From Burkholderiales bacterium (lineage in GTDB: Bacteria > Pseudomonadota > Gammaproteobacteria > Burkholderiales > Ga0077523): a stretch of 64,000 nucleotides of DNA. Every line of letters starts with the position of its first letter. Positions within the stretch are counted from its first letter, which is position 1. Below are positions 63,567 to 64,000 of the stretch, piece by piece. The notes below the pieces were generated by a model. That model saw only the letters and a program-made list of their open reading frames with translations. It was not told the origin of the DNA and made no database searches. The stretch lies in assembly GCA_019745565.1 (NCBI GenBank), contig JAIESW010000029.1, forward strand, positions 151,144-215,143, given 5' to 3'. Made by a program: the position numbers and the translations under genes.

Positions 63567-64000
63567 ATGAGTCTGCCGATGGTAGTCGACGTTGCCATCG
63601 GACTGAGCTTCGGATACCCGGGTACCAGCCTGTTCGTCACTATCGTGAACGAGGTCATCGCGCAGATCTTCACCATGCGAGGCAGGCAGCTCGTGAAGAA
63701 TCTGCGGCAGCTGATCGACGACCCCGCAGTCGTCGAGAAACCGGGCAGATTGCCTACGCTTGCGCCCTTCTTCGCGGGCCGTGCGGGTCTGAGGCCGAGT
63801 TCGTACGTCGCTCCGACGGTTCTGGCGCAGGCGCAAGTCCCGAATGCGCGGCATTGGCCGCGCTGGTCAAGGGGATCCGGGTTCGCAGCGATTCCTTCGG
63901 GCAGCTGCCGATCGGCCTGACGTGCGACTCGATCGCATCATGTCTGCAACCGCCTTCTTCCGTGATGACGTAGGTCGGATGGGTGCTGACCGCGCTGGCA
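63567..64000 (+). pseudogene. membrane protein gene, frame disrupted, running off the window
   Basis: The frame opens at 63567 behind GGGAGGG with MSLPMVVDVAIGLSFGYPGTSLFVTIVNEV, a membrane helix followed by RGRQLVKNLRQLIDDP, as in a family of uncharacterised multi-helix proteins. It then stops resembling them: from about 63848 coherent sequence continues in another frame (AALAALVKGIRVRSDSFGQLPIGL), and after an in-frame TAG at 63971 the segment VGWVLTALA matches the family's second helix. At least two disruptions are needed, so the gene is decayed or the sequence has errors. The 3' part is outside the window. Confidence 0.55.

Overview
The window is high-GC DNA that looks like a free-living, chemo-organotrophic or mixotrophic betaproteobacterium (Burkholderiales/Nitrosomonadales type). 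The basis is the gene content: a Bug-type (TTT) solute receptor, a sox thiosulfate-oxidation gene set, an EnvZ/OmpR pair, mfd divergent from ispD-ispF, and many GC-rich REP-like palindromes between genes. No rRNA, tRNA, CRISPR array, prophage or transposase was recognised. All assignments come from reading the sequence and recalled family motifs; no database search was run.

Layout. 1-13.4 kb: catabolic and accessory enzymes (alpha/beta hydrolases, GlcG-like protein, bicupin, SDR, amidase + MFS transporter, exported amidohydrolase, Bug receptor, AraC regulator + VOC protein). 13.5-30 kb: an MBL hydrolase, then a long run of minus-strand genes that looks like an ethanolamine island. It carries a fused ethanolamine ammonia-lyase (EutB-EutC), its reactivase EutA, a glycerol-kinase-like FGGY kinase, a GlpB-like and a GlpA-like flavoprotein, an APC permease, and a four-gene set (glutamine-synthetase-like ligase, Fe-alcohol dehydrogenase, gamma-glutamyl hydrolase, aldehyde dehydrogenase). 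That set fits a gamma-glutamylated ethanolamine route to glycine. 30-39 kb: soxB and soxYZAX, separated by a bufferin operon (bufABC: copper-binding peptide precursor, MNIO enzyme, partner), a redoxin/cytochrome/copper-monooxygenase-like fusion and a toxin-antitoxin pair.

39-48 kb: an LysM-M15 peptidase and an unusual locus of a metacaspase, a 1879-residue protein with two lipase-like hydrolase domains and a CHAT protease, and divergently a lipoprotein plus a 63-residue protein. This is the best candidate here for an undescribed multi-enzyme system. 48-60 kb: housekeeping and conserved genes (mfd, ispD, ispF, thpR, envZ, ompR, a DUF1800/DUF1501 pair, an acyl-CoA synthetase). 60.6-64 kb: an accessory cluster with an exported protein, a PhoD-like phosphatase, an SGNH hydrolase and a membrane protein whose reading frame is broken at the window edge.

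A family of GC-rich hairpins recurs in gaps at 3.9, 9.2, 11.7, 18.0, 39.7, 48.2, 53.5-53.7 and 57.5 kb. In two places it reaches into coding sequence: it supplies the stop of thpR and possibly the N-terminus of the DUF1501 protein.
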